Shown here in pieces: positions 21,920 to 32,420 of a stretch of 64,000 bases of DNA. The translations under genes were made by a program, and so were the position numbers. The notes beneath the pieces are model-generated. The model had not been told where the DNA came from, did no database searches, and saw only the letters and a list, made by a program, of their open reading frames with translations. Source of the DNA: Nageia nagi (Eukaryota; Pinophyta); contig JBITNC010000001.1 of assembly GCA_050084985.1 (NCBI GenBank), positions 106,206,001-106,270,000 on the forward strand, read 5' to 3'. Within the stretch, counting starts at the first letter, position 1; every line of letters begins with the position of its first letter.

Positions 21920-22674
21920 TGTAATGTCTAAAAAATAAATATTTTTGTAAATGTCTTATACACTTAATTATGAAAGTGAAAAGGGTCTCATGTGCCTAGG
22001 AGACATAAAATTAGGTTATTTTCATTTATGTTTTATTTCTTTATGTTGTAATAAGGAACTTTAAATCAAATTAGGGTTTGGGGATGTCAACTTGAAATTA
22101 GATCCTCAAGCTATATAAGAGGATGGAGCATCCCATTTTGATTATGTATTTGCTATTATATGATTTTGTATCTAAAACCCTAGGTATCTTGAGGAAGGTT
22201 GCACCCTACTCAAACTTCACCATTATTTAGGAGATGTGCCCTAGCTCTATTGGAGGCATTTGTAGTTAACAATAGATGATCCTTGCTATTGCATTTGCAA
22301 ACTAAGAATATGTGCCCTTAGTCACTTGAAATTGCTATGGAAGAAATCCAACCAATTCATGGTGATTTTTGCTATTATGTTTTGTGCCTTTGTTGCCCTA
22401 GAAGGGGTTTCCATCTTTGTGAACAATATTTAGCTAGATTTCTATGTTTTTTGAGTTAATATAAACCCTAAGGGAGTTTTATACCACTCTAGGAGCTTTT
22501 TGGTTCATTTTATGTTCATATTTGAGTACCCTTTTGGATGTTATTTCATTATATCCATTCAAAAATTAATACAATTCCATCCTGACTAATTTTTCTAATT
22601 ATGGTGTAACATTTATGCTAATTTCTATGCTTGAGTATCCAATTTTTTGTAAAAATTAGAAATGAGTAATTACA
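21920..22674 (+). repeat. G2 5' LTR
   Basis: Begins TGTAATGTC and ends AATTACA two bases before the primer site. Length about 755. A TATA box lies near 22112. There is no partner LTR, so the left end rests on the TG and on resemblance to the TGTAAT start of the G1 LTR. Confidence 0.7.
22112..22119 (+). promoter_or_regulatory. TATA box in the G2 LTR
   Basis: TATATAAG inside the LTR about 195 bases from its left end, with AGGATGGAGCATCCC downstream. A plausible core promoter of the element. Confidence 0.5.
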
Positions 22675-22676
22675 AG

Positions 22677-22688
22677 TGGTATTAAAGC
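22677..22688 (+). promoter_or_regulatory. G2 primer-binding site, decayed initiator Met
   Basis: TGGTATTAAAGC, differing from the perfect TGGTATCAGAGC of G1 by one C-to-T and one G-to-A transition, two bases after the LTR end. Confidence 0.8.
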
Positions 22689-22943
22689 TAGTATCTTGCC
22701 AACTTGTGGTAGATCTAGCATTTTTCTATTGTGGGTATCTCAGTTTTTAAGTTTTTTCCAAGTTAGGGTTTTTAAAAAATTAGAGTTTTCAAAAAAACAA
22801 TTGTGGGTATTATTAATTGGTGGTTAAAATTTATTTTTTATGGTCAAGAAAAGGTTTTCCTAAATTTTTGGTGAAATTTGGTGCCTTGTAATTACATCTA
22901 CTACACTCATAGCAAAAAGAGGCAATAATAGCAAGAGGAAGAA

Positions 22944-24240
22944 ATGGTAAATAAAACTATGCTTGAGAGGATGTGCGAAGATGCTAAAAGAGAGAGAGAA
23001 ATGATGAGAGTAACACTATGGCCACTTTGGTGAATTTTATGATCCAAATGGTGCATAAGTAGGATGAGGCCTTGTAACTAGCAAGATCTAAAGAGTCTAG
23101 AGTTGAAGCATCTAGGAGGAATCATGGGGAGGAATCCTCAACTAGCTCTCACACTCCCTTTCCCAAACCATCTAATCCCATGTTCATCTCAAAATACCTA
23201 ATGGAGCTTAATGATATTCAAGGTGACTTGGATAAATTATTTATAGAGTACTCTAAAAAACCAAAATATTTTAGATCTATAGTAAGCTTTGATAAGTACC
23301 TAAAAATCATTGGGAAGAAGGTTGGAGAGGCCAAAAAGGAGAATAATAAATTGCATCAAAAGATTACCATCCCTATATTCAATGGACAAGATGGGTTATC
23401 AGCTAGATCATGGTTACAAAAGCTTCAGCCATATTTTTCCTTAAACCCTATATATGAAGAAGATGCTATTCAAATTGCTATGCTTCATCTTGAAGGTGGA
23501 GCATAATGATGGTGGGATCATGATTCAGTAACCCAAGGGCATGGTGAGGTTTCTTCTTTTGAGGAATTTTGCCAAAAGGTTACTAAATAGATTTGAAAGG
23601 AAAGATGTGGAAGAGTTTTTCAAGAAACTTATGACACTCAAACAAACTTCTTTTTTGAGTGAGTATATTAAGATTTTTGAATAGATTGCTATCCAAGTAC
23701 AAAACATCTCTCCAAAAAGGGTTGTTTTCTTATTTGTTGATGGGTTTTTGGAGCCATTGAAGGGTATTATGAAGGAATTTGAACCATCCACTCTTAAGGA
23801 TGCAATCAAGAGAGCCATAAACCTTGAATTTAGCATGCCACCAAAGTAAAAATACATAGCATACAATACCCCTACAAAACTACCATTTTCAACTAAAAAT
23901 ATAGGCTTTAGATAGCCTAAAAGTGAAACATCCCACTTTGGGAGGGACAAGAATGTAGTGGAGAAGCCAAAAATACCATATGGAGCTTTAAAAGCACCTT
24001 TCAAGCCCTCTAAGACCCTACATAGTAGCCAAATATGAGCATCCATGAGAGGGATGAACTTAGGAGGAAGCATCTTTACTTCTCTTGTAAGACTCCTTAG
24101 ACACCTGGCCATAAATGCCAAGAAAAGGGCATGAATTTGATTGAAGTGCATTTAGAAAGTTCAAAGAGTGAAGAAGAAGAGGAGGAGTACATGTATTTTG
24201 AAGAGCTTTAATATTCTACACCACATGAAGAGCCCAAAGG
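22944..24240 (+). pseudogene. G2 gag with zinc knuckle
   Basis: Starts at the Met at 22944 in a leader of about 255 bases. An open piece at 23180-23506 carries IPIFNGQDGLSARSWLQKLQ, PYFSLNPIYEEDAIQIAMLH and LEGGA, the gag core. After a frameshift, the part at 23520-23850 holds DPVTQGHGEVSSFEEFCQKV-like and PSTLKDAIKRAINLEF sequence. Near 24070 FSCKTPxTPGHKC is a zinc knuckle with a TAG where Trp stands in the family (C-x2-C-x3-W-x-P-G-H-x-C). The minus-strand open frame at 23525-24151 is antisense to this and is not a gene. Confidence 0.75.
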
Positions 24241-24870
24241 AGGATCCCTTGCTACTCTTAGTAGGTTGAACCAATTCAAAACTATTAAGGTTCTAGGAAA
24301 GGTGTTGGGTGAAAAGGTAATGGTTCTAATTGATGGTGGTGCTACTTATAATTTTGTTGATGAAAAATTTATAGCATGTCAAAAATTGAAAATAGAAATT
24401 ATTTCTTATTTTAATGTTACAATTGGAAATGGTGATTTGATTCCTTATAAAAAGGTAGTTAGGCATTTGAAAATCAATTTTGGGAGTTATGAGGTGGATG
24501 AACAATTTTTATCTTTTCCTTGGGTGGTATGCCTAACATGGTTCTAGGAGTATAATGGCTTTGGTCTCTTGGTGATTATGTTACTAATTATCATAAATTA
24601 GAGCTGAAATTTATGTTAGATGGGAAGAATATAGTGCTATGTGTAGTTAGGGACAATTCCACCAAAGATGCATGCAATATTTTAGAGGTGTCCTACAAGC
24701 ACATGGAGAAGTTAGTGCACCATAAGGACAATATGTGGGCTGATATAATATTTCAAGTTGAAGGTAAAAATACTTCCACTACACACCTTCATATTCATGC
24801 TATTTTGCACAAGCATAGAAAGATTTTTGAGGATTTACCTAGAGGTTTGCCACCTAGTAGAGGATTTTAA
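24241..24870 (+). pseudogene. G2 aspartic protease and linker to RT
   Basis: Open frame 24266-24547 has VLGEKVMVLIDGGATYNFVD with the D-G-G-A active site, then a gap with a stop at 24546. A second open frame (24613-24870) has LEVSYKHMEKLV, HKHRKIFEDLPRGLPPSRGF, the standard lead-in to RT in this lineage (FxxLPxGLPPxRxxxHxIxL). A single indel or stop separates them. The protease would mature the Gag-Pol polyprotein. Confidence 0.8.
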
Positions 24871-25500
24871 CATGTTATTGAGTTGAAACCCATTAGAAAA
24901 CCTATGATAATTAGGCCATATAGACATCATAAGTTTTTCAAATATGATATTTAAAAACCATTAATGAAATCTTGGAGTGTGGGTTCATTAAGCCTACTTG
25001 TAGTCCCTTTACTTCACCTATTGTATTAGTGAAGAACAAAGATGGCACTATGAGAATGTGCATTGATTATAGGGCCTTGAATAAAAATACAATCAAAAAT
25101 AGGTATCACATACATAGAGTTGATGAGTTTATTGATAAATTACATGGGGTTAAGTACTTTTCAAAAATTGATCCTAGATTAGGCTACCATTAGATTTGCA
25201 TGAGGGAAGAAGACATCCCAAAGACTGCTTTCAAGTGTCATTTTAGGTATTTTGAATTTATGGTTATGCCCTGTGGTTTAACTAATGTACCTACCACATT
25301 CCAATCAACCATGAATCAAATTTTTAGTAAGTAGTTAAGGAAGTTTGTGTTGGTATTTTTTGATGATATTTTGATTTATAGTAAGTAATGGGATGAGCAC
25401 TTACAACATTTAGATATAGTTTTAGACATTCTAAAATAGTAGAAATTCTATGCTAAATAGTCTAAGTGTGATTTTGCTATGACTAAAATTTTGTATTTAG
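24871..25500 (+). pseudogene. G2 reverse transcriptase
   Basis: Reads VIELKPIRKPMIIRPYRHHK at the start, then open 24972-25193 with SPFTSPIVLVKNKDGTMRMC, IDYRALNKNTIKNRYHIHRV and YFSKIDPRLGYH. It continues with QICMREEDIPKTAFKCHFR, MPCGLTNVPTTFQSTMN and VFFDDILIYSK (the YxDD box as FFDD, about 25356-25370), then a LGH end at 25500. Stops at 25194, 25335 and 25387 fall at expected Gln or charged positions. One base appears lost at 25503, shifting into the RNase H frame. Confidence 0.9.
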
Positions 25501-26330
25501 GACATGATCAACCAAGAAGGTTTACAGGTTGATAAAGAAAAAATTGTAGCAATACAAAAATGGCCAACCCCTAAAAACTTGACTAAATTGAGGGGTTTCA
25601 TTACTCTTTGCATTTACTACAAGAGGTTCATTAAGGGTTTCTCTTCCTTATCTACCCCACTTATAGAATTGATTAGGAAAGGAGCTTTCTCATGGTCTAA
25701 TGATGCTTTGGTAGCATTCTTGAAGCTGAAAGACATCATGACTATTGCTCCTTTACTTGCTATTCTTGATTTTTCTAATCCTTTCACTATTGCTTGTGAT
25801 GCTTCAGGTTTAGGAGTTAGAGCCATACTTATGCAAAAAGGGAATCCCATTTCCTATGAGAGTAGCAAGTTCACCAAGGAGGAGGGCACCTTTAGCATCT
25901 ATGATAAAGAGATGCTAACCATTATGCATGCCTTGACCAAGTTCAAGCAATACTTGATATGTGGTAAGTTTGTGGTCAAGAGTGATCATAATAAGTTGAA
26001 ATATTTCATTGGGCAATTTGAACTAAATGAAAGACAACAAAAATGGGTTGCTAAGTTGTAGTCCTATGATTTCAAAATTGAATTTATGAAAGGGAAGAAG
26101 AATTTTGTAGCCGATGCATTGTCTAGATCCCCTCATTTTCATTCTATTTTAGTTATTTTAGTAGATTAGAAGGTTAAAATTATAACTAAATATGTTAATA
26201 ATGTATGGAATTTTAAACTTATTGATGGTAGCCTTTTAGATGATAGGTACAGCCTTAGAGAAGGGCTAATTTTTTATAAAAATAGGATACAAAATATAGA
26301 AGAACATACAAGGCTTGGAAACTATTTTAT
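25501..26330 (+). pseudogene. G2 RT connection and RNase H, cut before integrase
   Basis: Open frame 25504-26061 gives INQEGLQVDKEKIVAIQKWP, LRGFITLCIYYKRFIKGFSS, then FTIACDASGLGVRAILMQKG, where CDAS holds the catalytic Asp of the native RNase H. Next come YESSKFTKEEGTFSIYDKEM with the Glu, VVKSDHNKLKYF with an SDH, and after one TAG the motif FVADALSRSPH with the last Asp. All four catalytic positions seem kept. The next stretch, SLREGLIFYKNRIQNIEEHT, is the linker to integrase, and the similarity ends near 26330. Confidence 0.9.
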
Positions 26331-26430
26331 ATGATGCATAATGCAAACACTATTTCTTGGAATGAAATTATTAGAGGATATTGAATTCATGATATATGTG
26401 GTAATATTATGAACAATGTTGAAGCATAAT
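26331..26430 (+). pseudogene. PPR motif fragment
   Basis: The reading MHNANTISWNEIIRGY directly follows the break point of G2 and matches the common PPR S motif (MPxRNxISWNAMIAGY). A TGA follows. The downstream GNIMNNVEA text recurs at 28493. It is part of the same broken PPR locus as 28031-29640. Confidence 0.55.
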
Positions 26431-28030
26431 AGTGATATATCTATTAAAATCTTGTAAATGTAGCTAGCCCTAACTTATCTAATTCATGATTTTTTGAACA
26501 TGTTATAGTAAGTGAAAGACATACAACCTTTATATCTTATTATGCTTATTATGGAGCTAAGAAAAATAGAATTTAAATTTTTGGGTTGAAAAATAAAACA
26601 TGTTTTGGGTTCCCTTATTACCTAGCCTGTATCATAATAGTTTCATGATCTGCAATGATTATAAGTTATACAAAAAATGGGTTTTCTAAAAAAGGCCCAT
26701 ATACATGTATGCAAGATATGGAATAATACATAGGGCCCAATAATATGAGCATAATTATGTAATGATGCATCTCAGGGAAAATGCAATAAGATTCACTCAT
26801 GTTATTCAAGTATTTATAGCCATGTGGTGTAATGAATATATTTGAATAATACGTCTTGTCAAATCTAGTAAATCACTATTATATTGAATACAAGATGTAG
26901 GTTGCATTCAAAGACATTCATTCAAACATAATTTTTATTATGTTCACCCTGGTAGACATTTGAGAATCCTACATTGAAATTAAGGAGTTTCAACTAATGG
27001 GCATTGATTATGTGATGTGTTTGTCCTTTCATAGGAACATCTCAATAAGGAATATAAATAAGGTTTCCTTTATAATGAAAGAGGACTATCGAGGTCAAAT
27101 TTGGGAGGTGACATTGATATAATAGCATGGTACAAATGCACCTCATCTCTATTATATTGAGTTCATATTTCATTTTTGAGGATTACAAGGTTCTCCTCTT
27201 CATCACCTTTGAATTGGTAATTCTAAGTTTTCTATGTGTTAATTTCTTGTTTGAAACTTGAATGAGAGGTGGGTTTGTTGTAAAAATTTAGGATTTTGCT
27301 ACTTATTGGTTTGGGATAATACCATCATTACCTCTTTGACTTAAGGTTTACTTAGTAATCACCTTAAAAATGGGTATAACCCTTTCTTGATTTTTAACAT
27401 ATCTCATTTTCTTCTTTTACTTATGATTGTGATCCAAATTGTTGTAGAAAATGATGATGAACAATATGCTATAATTATATCAATGATAATTCCAAGGTTG
27501 GACCTAGAAAGTAAAAAATTTATGGTATCATTTATTTGGAATCACTTTGTGGAAATAAAGGTCTTCAAATTTTGGGATTCCTAGAGTAACTTTAAAGATG
27601 TTAATTTAAGGATTGAAATCCAATGTGTATATCTTTGCATGGATAACCTCATGTAAATATTTTTATTACATTTTTGGTATGATGCATTTCTCCCTTATAT
27701 TTTTAAATTAATGTAATTCAAAATTCATGGAAAAGAATAATATGCATGATAAAGAATTTAAGCTAATGGACTTATTGGGATATCATCTCATGATTAATTT
27801 TACCCCTTATTTTCTTACAGTAACCTCAAGTGGCATTTCATGATGATATTTTTTGAATAATGATAATAGGATGAAGATGGTAGTCTTTATTTTTTCCCTA
27901 ATATTTGAATAACATCTAATTTGTGATATCATATTCATTTTGCATTAGTTACTAGTTTAGTGTTCCTTGATAATTAATATTGATTTATGGCATTGGTGAA
28001 ATTGGGGAGATAAGAGCATTATTAAAGTAA
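26431..28030 (+). other. AT-rich stretch with diverged duplicates of the PPR-flank sequence
   Basis: No gene. Two blocks recur downstream: 26399-26510 matches 28493-28600 (GGTAATATTATGAACAATGT and on), and 26738-26940 matches 28030-28215 (TATGAGCATAATTATGTAAT and on). The order of the blocks is reversed between the sites, which fits an old tandem duplication seen in part. 27050-28020 shows nothing recognisable. Confidence 0.5.
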
Positions 28031-28395
28031 TATAATATGAGCATAATTATGTAATGATGCATCTCAATGATAATTCAATAACATTCACTCATGATATTAA
28101 AGTATTTACAACCATCTTTGAATGCAAGCTGCATCTTGTTAGTAAATTACCATTACATTTACTACAAAATACTACTAGCTTTCAAAGATATTCATTCAAA
28201 TATAGTTTCATGGATTGTAATGATAATAAGATATACACAACATGATGTAAACACACTTTCATGGATTGTAATGATCATAAGTTTGACCCATGAGTTATTT
28301 GATAAAATGCCTCATCGAGATGCAATTTCATGGATTGCAATGATCCAAGATATGAACAAAATGAAGGACTGTAGAAACTATGTTTACATCAAATA
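28031..28395 (+). pseudogene. PPR pseudogene fragment with repeated SW(I/N)xMI motifs
   Basis: The frame 28091-28396 (101 codons) contains HSNIVSWIVMIIRY, NTLSWIVMIISL, then HELFDKMPHRDAISWIAMIQ. The last is an unmistakable plant PPR S-type motif (LFDKMPxRDxxSWNAMI). The DNA block TTTCATGGATTG(T/C)AATGAT occurs three times, near 28208, 28257 and 28327. PPR proteins bind organelle RNA and are nuclear-encoded. The frame lacks long intact repeats and is not a working gene. Confidence 0.65.
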
Positions 28396-28815
28396 ATTTT
28401 CCAGCCTTGTAGCTTAAATTTCCATAATTTCATATCATGTGGTAGACTTGGATCATTTCATATCATATGTTTGAAGTATCCAAGTTCATTGTGTGGTAAT
28501 ATTATGAACAATGTTGAAGCATAATTGTGATACATCTATTGAGAGGTTCTAAATATAGCTAACCTTGATTTATCCAATTCATGATTTTTTTTATAGGTTA
28601 TCCTAGGGGGGATACATCTAACCATTATAGTAGAGGTAATACAATATAGCATTTATATCTTTTGGGTTGACCAGTTGTTGAGTATTACAAGCATATTTTC
28701 ACCTTACCAATTTTCGATTAGTTTTTGAGACTTAAAGTATAGTGTTTGATCATGTAGGCAATTTTACACTTGATAATTGCATTTGCTTAAAATTCTTTAC
28801 ACTATTTCATTTTTT
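28396..28815 (+). other. Spacer inside the PPR locus
   Basis: Holds the second copy of the 26399-26510 block at 28493-28600. No coding potential recognised. Confidence 0.4.
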
Positions 28816-29640
28816 GCATATCCTACAATCATAGGATTAAACATTATGCATACATTGTTGACCTTCTTAGTCATGCAAGCTATCTTGAGGGAGTTTTGAA
28901 CTTCACTACCAAAATACCCATAAACCCTAAAATGGGTATGTGCATGTGTGTACTTAGTGCATATAAATAAAATGTTATGGTTCATACAAGCTATATTGAG
29001 GGAGATTTAAACTTCACTACTAAAATACCCATAAACCCTAAAATGGGTGTGTGCATGTGTGTACTTGATGCATGTAAATTGAATGTTATGGTTCATGTAG
29101 AATATCTTGAGGGATTTTTGAACTTCATTGCCAAAATATCCAAAAACCCTAAAATGGGTGTATGCATGTGTGTACTTAGTGCATGTAAATCAAACATTAT
29201 TCTCCACATAGGTTATATTAAGGGAACTATAAACTTTACTATCAAATTACCCATAAACCCTAAATTATGAGTGTGCATGTGTCTACTTGGTGCTTGTAAA
29301 TCAAGTGTTATGGTTCATGTAGTTTATATTCAGGGAGCTTTTAACTTCACTATAAAAATATCCATAAACCCTGAATTGGGTATGTACATGCATCTACTTG
29401 GTGCTTGTAAATTGAATGTTGTGGTTTGTGTAGGCTATTAAAATACCTATAAATCTTGAATTGGGTGTGTACATGTATCTACTTGGTGCTTGTAAATTAA
29501 ATTTTATTTCATGTAGGCTATCTTGAGGAAGCTTTGAACTTCACTCCCAAAATATACCCATAAACCTTGAAATGGGTGAGTATATGATGCCAACATAGTT
29601 TCATGGTATCCAATGATTGGAAGATTCATAGGTTGTGTAA
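28816..29640 (+). pseudogene. PPR pseudogene: E motif amplified in tandem
   Basis: The tract opens with KHYAYIVDLLSHASYLEGVL, matching the last PPR repeats of E-type proteins (HYACMVDLLGRAGxLEEAL). It goes into NFTTKIPINPKMGMCMCVLS, corresponding to the start of the E motif (F(I/K)KMPIKPDxxVWxxLLSAC). Instead of continuing into the rest of the E domain, the unit returns after 37 codons. An open frame (28977-29270) spans almost three units without a stop. At 29585-29640 a different PPR fragment, DANIVSWYPMIGR, follows the array. No DYW end is seen. The gene family is clear; the amplified form is likely non-functional. Confidence 0.7.
28850..29590 (+). repeat. 111-bp tandem repeat, about seven units
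   Basis: The anchor ATAAACCCTA (and variants) recurs at 28920, 29031, 29142, 29253, 29364, 29449 and 29560. The spacing is exactly 111 bases except for one 85-base step, where a unit has lost 26 bases. 111 is 37 codons, so the reading frame is kept. Units differ by scattered substitutions, mostly transitions. Confidence 0.9.
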
Positions 29641-29644
29641 AATA

Positions 29645-30075
29645 ATGTAGAAAAATACCACTTTTGATTCACCAAATCCATAAAATCCACCTATAATACA
29701 AAATATTATCCAAGGTTGGTTCCCTCCACAAGATTGTAGCTTGCCTACCATCCAAGAACTTATATTTAAAGTACCATACCAGCCCAAATAATCTCCTATC
29801 ATGAAAATCATAAAGCCAAATATTGACTTACAAATTTTCCTAACATAATATTCATAAGGTATAAGAGTAATTTAATAGGAGGTTATCTCAAGATAACCAA
29901 AGTGTTCCCTAACAATCTCTAAAAGTTATGCAATAAACTTTCTAAAACTCAATTCCAAAATTACAAAATATTTTGCAACAACCATTATCTTCTTCATTTC
30001 AAATTGAAATAAGTTCAAATCAAGTAAAATATTTTTAAAATGTTTCCACCCAAAACTAACCAAATCTCACATCAA
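29645..30075 (+). repeat. Direct repeat in the T3 leader, first copy
   Basis: About 420 bases, aligned with 30335-30745 over shared text such as ACCAAATCCATAAAATCCAC and TTATCTCAAGATAACCAAAG, diverged by roughly 15 per cent by eye. Between the copies lies about 260 bases that read as coding-like (KNVLVWSDQYNYAMLDEHEP, 30158-30218). Confidence 0.8.
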
Positions 30076-30334
30076 ATGAATTAGCAAAACTGATAGAACA
30101 AGTGAATAATACTTCTAGCCCTAAAACTCAACCCTCTCCACAAGGCTAAAGTATACCAAAGAATGTTCTAGTATGGTCTGATCAATACAATTATGCAATG
30201 TTGGATGAACATGAGCCTCCAAAGCCTATATATAAACCTCTTTCTTAGTTAATAATTAATAAATAAGATACAAATACATATAATTAGTATCAAGATACTA
30301 CGGATTGATAGAGAAAGAAAAACCTTCAACCATA

Positions 30335-30745
30335 TACCAATTTTGATCCACCAAATCCATAAAATCCACCCATAACACAAAATATTGGCCAAGTTTAGTT
30401 CCATTCATAATATTGTATCTTGCCTACCATCTAAGAAACCATATTTAAAGTACCATATAAACCCAAAGAATCTCCCATTATGCAAAACATAAAGCCAAAT
30501 CTTAACTTACAAAATTTCCCAACACAATATTGAAAAGGCATAAGAACAATTTAATAGGAAGTTATCTCAAGATAACCAAAGTGTTCCCCAACAATTCTAA
30601 AAATTTGTGCACTAAGATTTCCAAAACTTAATGCCTAAATTCTAAAATATTTTACAACAACCATTGTCTCCTCATTTTCAAATGGCAACAAGTTTAAATC
30701 AACTAAATTATTTTCAAAACATTGCCACCCAAAACCAACTAAATA
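30335..30745 (+). repeat. Direct repeat in the T3 leader, second copy
   Basis: Second copy of 29645-30075, in the same orientation about 690 bases downstream. It leads directly into the T3 gag N-terminus. Confidence 0.8.
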
Positions 30746-32420
30746 TTCCAAATAATACCACTCATGATTCACAAGTTCCACCAAACTGAGGGGTGTGGAA
30801 TATAGATCCAAATGTTAAAATACATGAACCTATTCTTAATAGCTCCAACCAAGTCGATCTTGATGATTGGATGGACCTTGGCCAAACTTTTATGCATCCC
30901 AAACCAAATACTCAAAATGTGCAATATCAAAATATGGTCAACTTCCAAAATGTTCCTCCCCATAACACTTCTCATTTCCAAAGTGATTCAAAATATTATA
31001 TGTTAAACTAAATTGGAGCACAAGTAATCAAAAATCAAACCCAAGGTAATTGTCTATAAGATAATGCAACTCAATCCAACATAAAGGGCTAAGGCACTAT
31101 AAAAGTTAATGTAGCAAATGCAACAAAATCTCTATGTAGTGCAAATTCAATATCAAAATGCTCAACAAAATTAGAATTAGAATGTACAAATGTATTATGA
31201 GAAAAATATAAAAAATTAATATCAAGGTGCACAAGGCAAAGGGAAAAACATGCAAAAAATCTATGGGCAAAATATATAAGGGCATTATTTGGGGTAGCAA
31301 GGTAACTTTTACAATTCTAATGCACATTCATTTCAGAGGGAAGTGGGTTAGTTCAATAATCTAAATGCACCATATCGCAATTAGTCATGTGGAATACCAA
31401 ATCAATTGTAATATAATAATCAAAACTAATCATATGAAGGGCCAAATAATAATCAAAATGGTCAAGATACATGAGGATAGAATTATGAAAAGTCTACAAG
31501 AGCTAGAGGTCAAATCTTCTAACCAATCAATTATTGGTAGATTTGCAATGAGCCAATTAGTTCATGGGTTCTAATGAGATCATATATAAGAAATTTTAAA
31601 GTGCCCAAGATTGAAAATTTTAAAAGCAAAGAGGATTCAAAAGAGCACTTGAGGAAATTCAAATATACTTGCTATCAAATAACAAATGATGATACACTAT
31701 TATAGAGGACTTTTGTAATGACCCTTGGAGGCCAAGCTATGAATTGGTACAATTCATTACCTCAACATAGTTCTTTTAGCTTTGAGAAATTGATAAATAT
31801 TTTTCTTGACCTTTTTTCTATCAATATCAAGAAGAGAGGTTCCATTATAGATATTACATGGTTGGAATATTTTGAGCATGAATCAATATCAGATTATGTT
31901 TCTAGATGGCAAAATTTTATCACAAATATGAGCTTTTCATTACCCCAAGAGGAGTTGGTGAGATTATTTAGTAAAATTTGCAAGAGATACATCTCTACTC
32001 TTCTTCAAATTCAATAGCATAAGACCTTTGAGGAGGCTATTTCAAAAGCTAGGATTATAAAGGAGGTTATAATTTAGAAGGATGACATTAAACTAGCAAA
32101 AATAAAAAACCATTCATGAAATGTCAATAGAGGATACAATAAAAATAAGAATGATACAAACATTTTTGGTAAGGCTCAAGTAAATAAAGTAATACTTAAA
32201 GTGCCACCTTAATCTCAAAATGTTGATCATGGGTAGTCATTTAGGCAATATAAAATATTTACAACATTGAATGAACCCTTGCCTCAAATATTCAAAAAGT
32301 TAAATAAAGATAATTGCTAAGATTGCTATAAGTTAAATGGGATCCAATTTAGCAATATAAATCTTCATACAAATATTATGATATTAGTGAATTTTATAGA
32401 GTCCAAGGTTATAGTATTGA
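30746..32420 (+). pseudogene. T3 gag
   Basis: N-terminal part is Asn/Gln-rich (VWNIDPNVKIHEPILNSSNQ, 30790; NVQYQNMVNFQNVPPHN). The core at 31595-32015 reads FKVPKIENFKSKEDSKEHLR, FKYTCYQITNDDTLL, MTLGGQAMNWYNSLPQHSSF, FSINIKKRGSIIDITWLEYF, HESISDYVSRWQNFITNMSF and EELVRLFSKICKRYISTLLQ. This is the retrotransposon gag domain as found in plant Tat elements. Downstream, near 32265, TTLNEPLPQIFKKLNKDN and DCYKLNG match the C-terminal end of such gags. Stops are few in the core (99 codons open at 31718-32017). Confidence 0.8.

Larger units (their letters stand above)
21920..26330 (+). mobile_element. G2: 3'-truncated Ty3/gypsy element
   Basis: Contains a 5' LTR, an initiator-Met primer site, gag with zinc knuckle, protease, RT and RNase H in normal order, and stops in the linker before integrase, where PPR-like sequence begins. 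No 3' LTR is present, so the loss is at least the integrase and the LTR. Motifs (WxPGHxC knuckle, LIDGGA protease) link it to the G1 lineage. Stops within the frames are mainly TAG at Gln or Trp positions. Confidence 0.88.

Noticed and set aside
23525-24151. 208-codon open frame on the minus strand
   Set aside because: Antisense to the G2 gag, which has clear motifs on the plus strand. No motif of its own.
28850-29590. CRISPR-like regular array
   Set aside because: Whole 111-bp units repeat with no unique spacers, and they read as PPR coding sequence in a plant-type context.
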